A stretch of 53,903 nt of DNA from Candidatus Poribacteria bacterium (GCA_022822785.1 JAJEAL010000016.1:1-53903); one strand, 5' to 3'; positions 34,241 through 43,794 are shown, numbered from the stretch's first letter. Notes: generated by a model from the letters alone, not told the origin. A program made the numbers and translations.

Positions 34241-35389
34241 ATGAAAATCGTTATTGCCCCTGATTCGTTCAAAGGGAGCCTGACCGCATTGCAGGTGGCA
34301 GAAGCAATCGAAGTTGGCTTGCGTCGTGTGTTTCCCGATGCAGTTATCGAAAAAATACCGATGGCAGATGGGGGTGAGGGCACGGTACAATCCCTTGTCG
34401 ATGCAACCGGCGGCAAAATTCTAACTGCACAGGTGATGGATCCGCTTGGCAACCGAATTGATGCCCAATACGGAGTGCTCGGCGATGGCATTACAGCGGT
34501 TATTGAAATGGCAGAAGCCTCCGGCTTAACACGTGTTCCTCCCGATAAACGCGATCCGCGCGTCACAACGACTTACGGCACCGGTGAACTCATCCGAGCT
34601 GCTTTAGAACACGGTTGCCGAAAACTGATTATCGGTATCGGGGGCAGTGCAACCAACGATGGCGGTGCCGGAATGGCACAAGCCCTTGGCGCGAAGCTGC
34701 TTACAGCAAACAGCGACCAGATCAAGCCGGGAGGTGGTGAGCTAGCGACACTCGATCTAATCGACCTTTCTGCGTTAGATCCGCGCATCGCTGAAACGGA
34801 AACTGTCGTTGCATGTGATGTAAATAATCCACTGACAGGCAAACAGGGCGCCTCTCACGTCTATGGACCTCAAAAAGGGGCAACCCCTGAAATGATTGAG
34901 ACGCTGGATGCAAACTTATCACATTTTGATAAGATATTACAGCGAGACCTTAGCAAATCTGTAGGACACGTCCCTGGCGCGGGTGCCGCCGGTGGGTTAG
35001 GTGCTGGGTTGATGGCTTTCCTGAATGCCTCCCTCAAATCGGGCATCGAAATTGTCACCGAGGCAGCCCAATTGAGCAAACGACTCGCTGGTGCAGATCT
35101 GGTTATCACCGGCGAAGGCCAGATTAATTTTCAGACGGTTTTCGGCAAAACACCTGTTGGTGTTGCAAAAGTTGCAAAGGCACATAATATCCCTGTAATT
35201 GCAATCGCCGGCAGTATTACCGATGATTCTAACGGTGTTTACGATGCAGGAATCGACGCGATGATTGACATCCTCCCGGAGCCGATGCCTCTAGAAAAGG
35301 CAATTGAAAATGCAACGACATTGACCGCAACCGCTGCGGAACGCGCCGGACGCATGGTCGCCGCCGGCATCAAAATCAAGCGCCATTGA
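34241..35389 (+). CDS. Glycerate kinase (GarK/GlxK type)
   Basis: 382-residue ATP-dependent glycerate 2-kinase of the type I bacterial family, forming 2-phosphoglycerate from glycerate and so feeding glycolysis. Signature stretches are KIVIAPDSFKGSL at the start, PMADGGEGT, GGSATNDGGAGMAQALGA, VPGAGAAGGLG and TGEGQINFQT with a conserved Asp/Glu. I start at ATG 34241 (GGAG 7 bases upstream); an upstream in-frame start at 34199 is without support. A strong terminator follows at 35503-35535, so it is probably a single-gene transcript. Confidence 0.95.
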   Translation: MKIVIAPDSFKGSLTALQVAEAIEVGLRRVFPDAVIEKIPMADGGEGTVQSLVDATGGKILTAQVMDPLGNRIDAQYGVLGDGITAVIEMAEASGLTRVPPDKRDPRVTTTYGTGELIRAALEHGCRKLIIGIGGSATNDGGAGMAQALGAKLLTANSDQIKPGGGELATLDLIDLSALDPRIAETETVVACDVNNPLTGKQGASHVYGPQKGATPEMIETLDANLSHFDKILQRDLSKSVGHVPGAGAAGGLGAGLMAFLNASLKSGIEIVTEAAQLSKRLAGADLVITGEGQINFQTVFGKTPVGVAKVAKAHNIPVIAIAGSITDDSNGVYDAGIDAMIDILPEPMPLEKAIENATTLTATAAERAGRMVAAGIKIKRH

Positions 35390-35502
35390 AGGTTTATTGT
35401 TCAATTTTCGATACATATCAAGAGAGCAAAAAACTTTAATCATAAACCGTCACCGTCATACACGCCTCGCTGTTTGAGTATTGAGCAGCCTTAAAATTTG
35501 AG

Positions 35503-35535
35503 GCAGGACATCCAAGCAGATGCCCTGCTTTTTTT
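35503..35535 (+). terminator. Rho-independent terminator after glycerate kinase
   Basis: 10-bp stem GCAGGACATC / GATGCCCTGC with one mismatch, loop CAAGCA, and seven T. It lies 113 bases after the kinase stop and about 100 bases before the PorV-like gene start, so it could also act as a leader terminator of that gene. Confidence 0.75.
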
Positions 35536-35632
35536 CTGGTAAAACGCTGCAGTGTCCGATGCAATCCAAATTTTCCATGAAGATGAAAAAAGCGAAGGAT
35601 TTGCCTCCATCCAGCAACGAAAAATCGCAGGG

Positions 35633-36604
35633 GTGAAGATAAAGGTGCGAATCGCCATCAGTGCCATTGGACTGCTGATTTTGTGTGTAGGAGGTGCTGC
35701 CGCCGCATTTGATGATATCGGTGTAGGCGCCCGACCGCTCGGCATGGGTGGCGCGTTCGTGGCAGTAGCTGACGATGGGAACGCAGCGAGTTACAACGCT
35801 GCTGGGCTCGGCCACATTAGGACTCCCCATCTGAGTTTAACGACCACACAACGGTTCAGGGGACTTATTAATTATAACCATATCGGTGGAATTTTGCCAC
35901 TTCAATCCGTAGGTTCGCTCGGCGCAAGTATCGGGATTTTGAACGAAGACTCAGAAGTTTATAAAGAACAAACTATTACCGTATCCTACGGAAAGACCTT
36001 CTTACAGAGATTAGCAGTCGGCGTGAACTTGAAATCCTTTACTGTCCGTTTCGATGAAAACAACGAATCCGTTAGCGCACATCTTAAAAATAACCGCCAA
36101 TTTTTTGCCCGTACCTCCGCCGCTGATTTCTCCTTTGATCTGGGTATGATGGTACAACCGGTAACAGGCTTAACCGTTGGGTTATCAGCAGAAAATCTTT
36201 TTCCTGCCAATGTCAGTGTTTCTGAAGCAAGTGAGGATCTGGTCCCGCGAAACATTCGTGTTGGTCTAGCGTATCGCCTTGCCACAATTGCTTCTAGCAC
36301 CAAGCAGGAAGCCTTGCGCGAAGTACTCAAGTCAGGGCTCGGCCTTTTTGAAATTGCCTCTCGACAGGGGGATCGACATCTCCATGCCGGTGCGGAATTA
36401 TGGCTCAATAGAGCGATCGGCGTCCGTGCCGGCTACTCACTTAGGGGGGGTGCCAGTCCTGCAACCAGTATTGCGCTTGGTGGCAGTGTGGCGGTGCCGA
36501 TTGCTGCAGCTCGACTTCAGCTGGATTACGCCTTTCAGCTGCTCACAGGCCCACTAGCAGACAATACGACCCAGCGGTTTTCGTTGAATCTTATGTTTGA
36601 ATGA
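35633..36604 (+). CDS. PorV/UPF0164-like outer-membrane beta-barrel protein
   Basis: 323 residues with signal peptide MKIKVRIAISAIGLLILCVGG and cleavage near AAA-F, followed by the family opener GVGARPLGMGGAFVAVADDGNAASYNAAGL and alternating strands to an aromatic C-terminal residue (FSLNLMFE, nearly terminal Phe). It belongs to the PorV/PorQ/UPF0164 FadL-related barrels. Family members in Bacteroidota serve type IX secretion. I start at GTG 35633 because the signal peptide begins there; the frame is open back to 35552, right behind a terminator. The next gene's product ends in a FlgD-like domain often found with this family. Confidence 0.82.
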   Translation: MKIKVRIAISAIGLLILCVGGAAAAFDDIGVGARPLGMGGAFVAVADDGNAASYNAAGLGHIRTPHLSLTTTQRFRGLINYNHIGGILPLQSVGSLGASIGILNEDSEVYKEQTITVSYGKTFLQRLAVGVNLKSFTVRFDENNESVSAHLKNNRQFFARTSAADFSFDLGMMVQPVTGLTVGLSAENLFPANVSVSEASEDLVPRNIRVGLAYRLATIASSTKQEALREVLKSGLGLFEIASRQGDRHLHAGAELWLNRAIGVRAGYSLRGGASPATSIALGGSVAVPIAAARLQLDYAFQLLTGPLADNTTQRFSLNLMFE

Positions 36605-36690
36605 ACGATTTTGCTCTTTGCCCAATCTGGATTGCCGAATATATGTCCACTCTCCAACCCGGACAGCTCGGTAGGAACCGTTGACACAAG

Positions 36691-38136
36691 ATGAACGCAA
36701 AAAGATACCTATATCTCCTCGTCGGATTGATTGCATTTTTTGTAGCATGGTTTGGAATCAGTGGGCACACAGCGGTGACATCAATAGGCGAAATCAACGT
36801 CAAAGACGATGACCAAGGACTCATTCCCGCAGGTTCAACCGTAACGCTGATTGTTACCCTAAGAATCGATCGCTCACTCGCCAAACCGGTCGATGAAGAT
36901 ATTAAAACGATTGAAATCATACTGCCAGCTGGATTCGCGGTAGCGCCTTCAAATTTTAGATCTTTTTCTCGTGACGGTCGTCAACTTGATGCGGTTCCAG
37001 AACCTGCAAGAAATCGTCTGCGGGTTGGTTTAGATAAGGCAATCGCAGATTTTGAGAACACTCTCAACGAGATTATCTTCGATACTAGAGCGCCGTACCC
37101 CACGCTCACGCCAGACACCATCGCCGAGGAGGTCACCTTTAGAGCCCGTCTCAGAAACATAGAAGATATACCGATTGGCGGATTTATCCAGCCCGGCAAT
37201 GCGGATGGCAGACCGAATAACGATGATTTTACGCTGCAAATTATCCCCAATATCCCTCCCGATGCTGTCGAAGGGTTCAGGGGCGCCAGGAACACCAATG
37301 GCGAAAACGATGTTAGCCTCAGCTGGCAGAAATCGGACAATCCGGATGTGGCTGGCTACTTTATCTATCGCGACGATGCACTAAGGATTGACCTCCAAGT
37401 CGAAATTGATTCAAGTCGGAATACAGAAATGTTCCTAGATGTGAATGTCGTGCCGGGAACCCACGATTACGCAATCGAAGCCTATAAGACGCCGCTACTG
37501 AGATCCAAGCGTTCGGACACCGTTACCATCGAAGTGCTACCGGATACCGCCCGTCCTCAACCCCCTGAAAGCTTTACCGTCGCCGAATCTGATGATATAA
37601 TCCATCTGAGTTGGGGAGATAGTCCAACCCCTGATGTCGTCAAATACAGACTCTTTTTTGGGAAATTGGGGGCGCCACTCACGCCGCTGAGAAATCAGGA
37701 CGGGGCAAATGTGGAAATGTCTAGAGGAGGTACCAATGAGTTCTTAGATGAACGTAGACTGGGGATAGGTGCTTTTGTCTATGCCGTTGAAGCTGTCGAT
37801 GAGGCGGGCAACCGCTCGGAGCAGATCGACCAAATCCTGCGCATCCTCGACAAACCGTTTCCGAATCCGTTCACACCGCTCTCAAACAATCCTAACTTTA
37901 ATCGTGTTGTGTTTCCAGCCCGCGCCATCGAAGGTGTTGACGGCGAATTTAGTGTACTCATTTTCAACATCTCTGGCGTTCTCATCCGGGAGTTAAAATC
38001 CACAGATCCGGGTGTGCGTGATTTGGAATGGGAGGGTAAGGATGAAGCTGGCGATGTCGTCGAAAGTGGCGTTTATATTTATCAGATTCAAGTAGGCGAA
38101 AGTTTCAATACCGGCACAGTCATTGTTGTAAAGTAG
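36691..38136 (+). CDS. Secreted protein with fibronectin-III-like and FlgD-like Ig domains
   Basis: 481 residues. An N-terminal hydrophobic signal (YLYLLVGLIAFFVAWFGI) is followed by a beta-sandwich (about 30-180), two fibronectin-III-like domains (about 185-280 and 285-385: SWQKSDNPDVAGYFIYRD; SWGDSPTPDVVKYRLFFG) and a C-terminal FlgD/type-IX-sorting-like Ig domain (FPNPFTP ... LEWEGKDEAGDVVESGVYIYQI). That last pattern is common in FCB-group secreted proteins. Position after the PorV-like gene suggests it is exported or anchored through that barrel; this is inference. The starting ATG has GTAGGAA upstream. Confidence 0.8.
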   Translation: MNAKRYLYLLVGLIAFFVAWFGISGHTAVTSIGEINVKDDDQGLIPAGSTVTLIVTLRIDRSLAKPVDEDIKTIEIILPAGFAVAPSNFRSFSRDGRQLDAVPEPARNRLRVGLDKAIADFENTLNEIIFDTRAPYPTLTPDTIAEEVTFRARLRNIEDIPIGGFIQPGNADGRPNNDDFTLQIIPNIPPDAVEGFRGARNTNGENDVSLSWQKSDNPDVAGYFIYRDDALRIDLQVEIDSSRNTEMFLDVNVVPGTHDYAIEAYKTPLLRSKRSDTVTIEVLPDTARPQPPESFTVAESDDIIHLSWGDSPTPDVVKYRLFFGKLGAPLTPLRNQDGANVEMSRGGTNEFLDERRLGIGAFVYAVEAVDEAGNRSEQIDQILRILDKPFPNPFTPLSNNPNFNRVVFPARAIEGVDGEFSVLIFNISGVLIRELKSTDPGVRDLEWEGKDEAGDVVESGVYIYQIQVGESFNTGTVIVVK

Positions 38137-38251
38137 CGGGCATATCTGACAGGAACAAGAACCACTTGTCAGCAACTATCAAAGGCAAATGCGTAGGCCA
38201 TCAGCAGTCGTATAGTGAATTGATTACAAGCAATACGGGAGATGATTCTTA

Positions 38252-40060
38252 ATGAATTTCAAAACAACACTGATTATTCTTGTCATATTTATCCTACTCG
38301 GTGGTGCATATTTCTTTTTTGGACGCCCATCTCCCGATGCAGAGCAGTCCAAAGCGGAGATGCAGACGATTCGAGAGGTGTACACACTCAATAAAGATAC
38401 AATTCGGCAGATTCGTGTATCGTTCAAGGACGAATCGTATCAGTCTCTGACACTAGCGAAAAATACCGATAGTGCATGGCAATTGACAGCTCCCCTTGTC
38501 GCTGACGCAGATGCACCCAAGATTGATGGGATACTGCAAGATCTGTTAGAAAAGAAGGTCAAACAAACGCTTGAAGTGGAGGATTTGGGACAATATGGAC
38601 TACGACCGCCTAATATCCAGGTGGAATTGTGGACGGTGGGAGAAAGTCCCGCCAAAACCTTTCTTATCGGTGATAAGACCGTCAACTATTCCGTCTACAC
38701 AAAGGAGCAATCTGAATCCCACATCTTTCTGATTGAATCAAGTGCACTTGATGATTTCACAAAATCGCCGTCAGATTTACGCGATAGAAGTGTATTCAAG
38801 TTTTCACCTGCTGAAGTTACAACAATTCGCCTTCAGGTTGTCGGACAACCAGAGATTCTTTGCGAGAAACAGATTCCTTTGAACACCGACATAACCGAAG
38901 CAACGAATGAATGGAAGATGACTCAACCTGTAGAGACAAAAGCCAATACCAGAGCAGTTGAAGATATTGTGTCAGCCCTTGATGGCTTGAAAGCTGTGGT
39001 CTTTGAAGCGGATGGTGATTACAAACCCGCCAGCTACGGACTTGTTCAACCTAGAATTACTGTCACCCTTCAAGAGAGTGCTAGCGATAGGATACAAAAA
39101 TTACGAATCGGCAGCGATGCAGAGACGCCCGGTCGGATATACGTTGCACGCCCCGAACATCACGCGGTTTATGCGGTAAACCGAGAGATTTATACGAAAT
39201 TAAATAGAACCGTTTTCGATCTCCGCGATAAGCGAGTTATCGACTTTCAGCGGACATCCACCCATCAGTTTACACTTCGTCAAGGAGATAACGAGATTGT
39301 GTGTCAGAAAAATGCGAATGGTGACTGGGAGATTACGGCGCCCCTTAAGCTGAAAGCAGATGAAAAGGCAGTTGATGACCTACTATTCGGCGTGGATGCG
39401 CTGCGGGCAGTTGCCTTCGTTGACGATAGACCGAGACATTTGCAGCCCTACGGTTTGGATTCACCTTCGATTGAGGCTTCATTCATGACACCCGGCACTG
39501 AACCTACTGTTCTACTTGTAGGAAGGATGAAAGGCGATAATATTTATGTCAAAGCCCAAAACGCTGAACCGGTCTTTTTGGTCAAGAAAACGCTCCTTAA
39601 TCTCGTTGACACGGGAGTCGCAGGACTGCGACACAAACAGATTCTCGACTTTGATAGCGACGATGCCACCAGAATTGTCTTGAAGCATGGGGCGGTCAAT
39701 CTGACCTGTCAAAAACAGGGGGTCAATTGGCGGCTTACGCGTCCAGTACAAGAACAGGCGAAAAATGGAGTAGTTCGCAGTCTCCTGCTTTCGGTAAACC
39801 AGTTGACAGTCGAAGCGTTTTTAGAGGTGCCGCCTCCGATAGCAACAACAGGATTTGATGCACAGGAAATTCAACTCGCCATCACACTGAAGGATCGAAC
39901 GGAGCACCAGTTGGAAATTGGGAAACCCGCTGATGATACGCACTATTACGGACGTTTACGGCACGCACCGGATACAGTTTTTCTCTTAAAGAAAGAAGTC
40001 GCTGCAAATCTCAAAAAAACGGTGGACGATTTGCGGGCAATGCCAGATACAAACGGATAG
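38252..40060 (+). CDS. DUF4340 protein, membrane-anchored, four internal repeats
   Basis: 602 residues. One N-terminal transmembrane helix (TLIILVIFILLGGAYFFFG) anchors a large extracytoplasmic part made of four about-140-residue DUF4340-like units. Each has a W-x-(L/I/M)-T-x-P core (AWQLTAPL, EWKMTQPV, DWEITAPL, NWRLTRPV) and closes with a DLR/LR signature (LRDRSVFKF, LRDKRVIDF, LRHKQILDF, VDDLRA). DUF4340 genes usually accompany a GldF/GldG-type ABC exporter, but no such gene is nearby. It might help the PorV-like surface system, yet that is speculative. GGGAGAT precedes the ATG. Confidence 0.86.
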   Translation: MNFKTTLIILVIFILLGGAYFFFGRPSPDAEQSKAEMQTIREVYTLNKDTIRQIRVSFKDESYQSLTLAKNTDSAWQLTAPLVADADAPKIDGILQDLLEKKVKQTLEVEDLGQYGLRPPNIQVELWTVGESPAKTFLIGDKTVNYSVYTKEQSESHIFLIESSALDDFTKSPSDLRDRSVFKFSPAEVTTIRLQVVGQPEILCEKQIPLNTDITEATNEWKMTQPVETKANTRAVEDIVSALDGLKAVVFEADGDYKPASYGLVQPRITVTLQESASDRIQKLRIGSDAETPGRIYVARPEHHAVYAVNREIYTKLNRTVFDLRDKRVIDFQRTSTHQFTLRQGDNEIVCQKNANGDWEITAPLKLKADEKAVDDLLFGVDALRAVAFVDDRPRHLQPYGLDSPSIEASFMTPGTEPTVLLVGRMKGDNIYVKAQNAEPVFLVKKTLLNLVDTGVAGLRHKQILDFDSDDATRIVLKHGAVNLTCQKQGVNWRLTRPVQEQAKNGVVRSLLLSVNQLTVEAFLEVPPPIATTGFDAQEIQLAITLKDRTEHQLEIGKPADDTHYYGRLRHAPDTVFLLKKEVAANLKKTVDDLRAMPDTNG

Positions 40061-40068
40061 TAATACAG

Positions 40069-40097
40069 TTGACTCTCCCTATTTTCTAGGGTATCAT
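40069..40097 (+). promoter_or_regulatory. Sigma-70 promoter for trxA
   Basis: TTGACT (40069-40074, 5 of 6), 17-base spacer, TATCAT (40092-40097, 5 of 6), 45 bases before the trxA start and just after the DUF4340 stop. Confidence 0.65.
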
Positions 40098-40141
40098 ATT
40101 AACAACGCTTTTTTAACTACATGTTCGCAAGGAGATAATTC

Positions 40142-40468
40142 ATGGCTGAGAATATTTTAGAGATTACCGATGATAACTTTGAAGAGGCTGTTCTGAATTC
40201 CGAAACACCAATTGTTGTTGATTTTTGGGCTGAATGGTGCGGTCCCTGCAAGATGATTGCCCCAACACTTGAACAACTTGCCGATGAACATGTTGGCACG
40301 TTCAAGGTGGGTAAGCTGAATGTGGATGACAACCGCGAGACTGCAATGAAATATGGCATTCGTAGCATTCCAACGCTGCTGGTCATTAAGGAAGGAGATG
40401 TTGCCGAACAGATTATCGGTGCACATCCAAAAGATACGCTCAAAAACAAAATCCTCTCTGCATTGTAG
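40142..40468 (+). CDS. trxA: Thioredoxin
   Basis: 108-residue thioredoxin, cytoplasmic disulfide reductase. The active site WCGPC is at residues 32-36, with the buried Asp27 in VVDFWAEW, and the cis-Pro loop reads RSIPTLLV. The length is exactly that of canonical TrxA. AAGGAG precedes the ATG by 7 bases and a good promoter lies 45 bases upstream. The Kdo transferase gene follows 18 bases after the stop, probably as the second gene of the transcript. Confidence 0.97.
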   Translation: MAENILEITDDNFEEAVLNSETPIVVDFWAEWCGPCKMIAPTLEQLADEHVGTFKVGKLNVDDNRETAMKYGIRSIPTLLVIKEGDVAEQIIGAHPKDTLKNKILSAL

Positions 40469-40485
40469 GCGCGCAGCGTGATACC

Positions 40486-41778
40486 ATGCTCTGGAAAACG
40501 CTCTATAACACGTTTGTAATCCCTGCATTGATTGTCGGGTTTTACATTGCCGCCCGGTTTAGTCCGAAGGTTCGTGAAGGGCTTATCGGGCGGCGAAACG
40601 TTTTTGACTCGATCGCAACGCAATTGAGATCGGCACGAGCGTTGAACCAAACAGCATGGTTTCATTTCACCTCTGTCGGCGAGTTTGAACAAGCTAAGCC
40701 GCTCATCGAATCGCTCAAAGATGATGTCCGTATCGTCTTAACCTATTTTTCTCCATCTGTCCACCCCAACGTTTCAAACTATCCCCACCACGACGCCGCT
40801 ATTTACCTTCCGCTAGATACTGCCCGAAACGCCGAACACTTGCTTCAAATTATCAAGCCATCTCTACTTGTCTTCTCCAAGTTTGATATTTGGCCCAACT
40901 TAGTTTGGTGCGCTGCTAAGCGTGGGGTACCGATTGCGCTCATCGCAGGAACGTTGCACCCCAAGTCCAAACGGTTAACCTCCTTGGCCCGTCCCTTTTT
41001 CAGAGATGTCTATCGGCATATTTCGGTGCATTGTGTGATTTCGGAGGGAGATGCACAACGGTTTCGTCTGATTTGTCCGGCGCACACACAAATTGAGGTA
41101 ACGGGAGATACACGCTTTGACCGCGTCTATCAACGGGCAATCGCCGTCGATGCGACGGGTGAGCTGTTCCCGGGACAATCGACCTTGCAACGTCTAATCT
41201 TGATTGCAGGGAGCACCTACCTGGAGGATGAGGGGGTAATGCTTGAAGCCTACCACCGCCTACGCGAGCGTACAGCCAATAACCTACCACATCTAATCCT
41301 CGTACCTCACGAACCGACAGTAGAACGAATTGACGAAATTCGGGAGCAGCTTGACAGACTGAATCTTTCACATATCTGTTTTTCAGAATTACAGGCAGGC
41401 GTGAATCTAAGCGAAATCGATGTCATTGTGATTGACACGGTCGGTTTGTTAGCACAGCTGTATCGGTTAGGGGATGTCGCATTCGTCGGGGGGAGTTTTC
41501 ACGGAAGCGTCCACAACGTGATGGAGCCAGCGGCAATGGCAAAACCGATTCTATTCGGTCCCACCATTTACAACGCTTATGAGGCCGGTATCTTGAAGAC
41601 ACGAGGGGCAGCGCAGCTCGTTCACAACGCCGAGGAGATGGTAGAAGCGGTTATAGCGCTGCTTTCGGATGCAGCCAAACGTACTCGAATGGGACAAATC
41701 GGAAAACAGGTCATTGAGGAAAATCTAGGGGCATCTGAACGAACACTCGCTCATATAAGATCCTATCTGACAAAGTAG
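40486..41778 (+). CDS. waaA: 3-deoxy-D-manno-octulosonic acid (Kdo) transferase
   Basis: 430-residue GT30 glycosyltransferase adding Kdo to lipid A precursor, thus a marker for lipopolysaccharide. An N-terminal membrane-associating helix (FVIPALIVGFYIAARF) is followed by GRRNVFDS. The catalytic-base region FTSVGEFEQAKPLI carries the conserved Glu. DIWPNLVWCAAKRGVPIAL and the C-terminal nucleotide-binding VGGSFHGSVHNVMEPAAMAKPILFGP are diagnostic. It may be mono- or bifunctional. No strong ribosome site precedes ATG 40486, so translation may depend on coupling with trxA. Confidence 0.94.
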   Translation: MLWKTLYNTFVIPALIVGFYIAARFSPKVREGLIGRRNVFDSIATQLRSARALNQTAWFHFTSVGEFEQAKPLIESLKDDVRIVLTYFSPSVHPNVSNYPHHDAAIYLPLDTARNAEHLLQIIKPSLLVFSKFDIWPNLVWCAAKRGVPIALIAGTLHPKSKRLTSLARPFFRDVYRHISVHCVISEGDAQRFRLICPAHTQIEVTGDTRFDRVYQRAIAVDATGELFPGQSTLQRLILIAGSTYLEDEGVMLEAYHRLRERTANNLPHLILVPHEPTVERIDEIREQLDRLNLSHICFSELQAGVNLSEIDVIVIDTVGLLAQLYRLGDVAFVGGSFHGSVHNVMEPAAMAKPILFGPTIYNAYEAGILKTRGAAQLVHNAEEMVEAVIALLSDAAKRTRMGQIGKQVIEENLGASERTLAHIRSYLTK

Positions 41779-41798
41779 CCGGGCTGTCGCCGAGCAGA

Positions 41799-42857
41799 TT
41801 ACTCATTATGTTCTACTCTTGTGTGATATCGGATCGTTAGGACAGGACGACGAGTTTCATCGGGATGCTCCTTGGAAGCGAAACGGACGGATGCCGTACC
41901 GTCTCGCAGCGCAAACAGGTAGCCGTAGCTATAATCGGGGTAAGTTAGCCAAAAACGCGCAGCGTCTGTTACCAACGTCCCTTTCCAGATATACCGCGTT
42001 TCAGCTGCTTCGATTTGTGTCAGACCATCAATCCGATGTGCGGTATCCTCCGAACCGTTGTAATCCGCTGGATCTTCGCCGTTAATACCTTCCAACATAG
42101 CTTGCGCCGGTGGTTTATTCCACGGAAAATTTTGGTGCATCGCACTGTTATAGGTGAGTTCATTTTCCTTCGCTGGCTGCGATTTCTGTACACCTTCATA
42201 CCAAGGGAGCAGCACACGCCGAATAATAATCTGCTGAGAGGAACTGTTTTCGACGGACTCCGCATAAAGACTAATTGATGCGTCCAAGATGTTTGTCTCC
42301 TCTACAACGCCGATCTCATCAAACGCATCCATGATATCAAAAGCGACAAAGAATACACTGCCAATAGGTGTGCACAGCAGAAAGTCTTCCCCGCCTGCGT
42401 TATAGTTTCTCTCCTGTTTTTGTGCAGAGACGATGAGCGTCGTATCCCGTATTACCCCTGAAAACGTTAACCCTTGACCGTCACCGAAGGTTATCTCCAT
42501 CGTCTCCGGCAGGGTCATAGAGACCCCTTCCTGCGCCCCAGTTATCCCTTCGCTTCTTAGGGTATATCTCTTGTCAATTTCGAGCGGACTGGTGTATAGC
42601 TGTACAATATTCCGCCGAGAATCGAGCATCGCGGATTCGATTTCAACGTCTGGCTCAATTCGGTAGTTTAGCACATTCCCCGCCGATTGTGGGTCCAGCG
42701 TTCGGTCAAAACGCAGCTGAACGGCGATCTGGGACAAGGGAGTTGCAGAGGTGAGGTGTGGTGTTCCCGCCGAAGTCGCAGCAGAAGTGCCAAGTTCAAA
42801 AAGACAAACAGAAAAGAGTATAAAGAGAGTTGGGAGCAATCGCCGTCGATTTGACAT
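41799..42857 (-). CDS. Secreted DNRLRE-domain protein
   Basis: About 352 residues. The signal peptide is near LLPTLFILFSVCLFELGTSAA; I start at MSNRRRLL (42857, AAGAGG upstream) because the longer GTG-type frame to 42890 overlaps the neighbouring gene. An N-terminal Ig-like/SbsA-type domain (LTSATPLSQIAVQLRFDRTLDP) is followed by a DNRLRE-like beta-sandwich ending SVRFASKEHPDETRRPVLTIRYH, typical of bacterial cell-wall or carbohydrate-associated proteins. It is the last gene of the 51.5-41.8 kb minus-strand run. Confidence 0.75.
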   Translation of the reverse strand: MSNRRRLLPTLFILFSVCLFELGTSAATSAGTPHLTSATPLSQIAVQLRFDRTLDPQSAGNVLNYRIEPDVEIESAMLDSRRNIVQLYTSPLEIDKRYTLRSEGITGAQEGVSMTLPETMEITFGDGQGLTFSGVIRDTTLIVSAQKQERNYNAGGEDFLLCTPIGSVFFVAFDIMDAFDEIGVVEETNILDASISLYAESVENSSSQQIIIRRVLLPWYEGVQKSQPAKENELTYNSAMHQNFPWNKPPAQAMLEGINGEDPADYNGSEDTAHRIDGLTQIEAAETRYIWKGTLVTDAARFWLTYPDYSYGYLFALRDGTASVRFASKEHPDETRRPVLTIRYHTRVEHNE

Positions 42858-42871
42858 TTGCCTCTTAGCCT

Positions 42872-43708
42872 TCACACGCGTCCTTGCCAAGAGCGGCCTC
42901 GCACCTGCTTGAAGGGAGGCATCTTCGGTGCATCGGTTACCGATTCATCTTTATGAGAGGTCGCACGCATGTAGTGCACGGCGTAGCCGCGGCGACGTTT
43001 GCTAGAGTTGTTAGGGCCGCTTTGGTGCAGCGTGAGGCTGTGGTGGAAGCTAATACTGCCCGGTCTTAACGGCACAGGAATAATGGGCCATTGATCGCTG
43101 CCCAAGTCCGCTATAAACGGTTTTAGCTGTTCACCCCGCATCATACCCCAGCGGTGTGTGCCGGGAACAAAATTCAGACAGCCGTTCTCCGTTGTTGCAT
43201 GGTCGATGGCTGTCCACGCCGTCACTAAATCTTTCGGGAAGATGTCCCGCCATGAAGCAGAGTCTTGGTGCCAACCTTGCGCTGTACCCACTCCCGCCGG
43301 TGCCTTCATAAACAGTTGATCGCCGTACATCTTGATGTCATCGGTGCCCAACAGCGCCGCGATAATGTTCACAATCTTGGGATTACAGACATGCGCCCAC
43401 ATCACCTCGTCGTAGACAGCCAGGTTGTATAGCTTGCGGACCGATAGTACTTGATTCTTAACGGGTTTTGAACCGTCCCGGAAAATCGCCTCAAGTTGGA
43501 TGCTAGTCTCCGGGATATTTTCTGCTTTACCAGCAGCGATTAAGTCGGTATGAGTAGCGAGGGTTTTAATCTCTTCCATAGACAAAACATCCTCAACTAC
43601 GAGGAAACCGTTGACTTTAAACTGTGTAATTTGGCACTCAGTTAAACCGAAGTCTTCGGATCGATTGGCGTCGCGTGACGCTGGTCTGGCCATGGACGAA
43701 ACCCCCAC
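42872..43708 (-). CDS. Phytanoyl-CoA dioxygenase family protein
   Basis: 278-residue non-heme Fe(II)/2-oxoglutarate-dependent oxygenase of the PhyH family. The iron-binding HxD is in GWHQDSASWRD. The distal His and 2-oxoglutarate-binding Arg lie in the SFHHSLTLHQSGPNNSSKRRRGYAVHYM region. The N-terminal half has typical FKVNGFLVVEDVLSMEEI. It hydroxylates an unknown organic acid or natural product. It starts at GTG 43708 with AAGGTGG upstream, or at ATG 43693. Fourteen bases separate it from the DNRLRE gene, consistent with one transcript. Confidence 0.9.
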   Translation of the reverse strand: MGVSSMARPASRDANRSEDFGLTECQITQFKVNGFLVVEDVLSMEEIKTLATHTDLIAAGKAENIPETSIQLEAIFRDGSKPVKNQVLSVRKLYNLAVYDEVMWAHVCNPKIVNIIAALLGTDDIKMYGDQLFMKAPAGVGTAQGWHQDSASWRDIFPKDLVTAWTAIDHATTENGCLNFVPGTHRWGMMRGEQLKPFIADLGSDQWPIIPVPLRPGSISFHHSLTLHQSGPNNSSKRRRGYAVHYMRATSHKDESVTDAPKMPPFKQVRGRSWQGRV

Positions 43709-43794
43709 TATTCCACCTTTTTAGCTCGCGTTAGGTTAAGTTCTCACAGATACAACGCTCATACAAGGAAAAACGTGTTATGCTCTACATTCTA

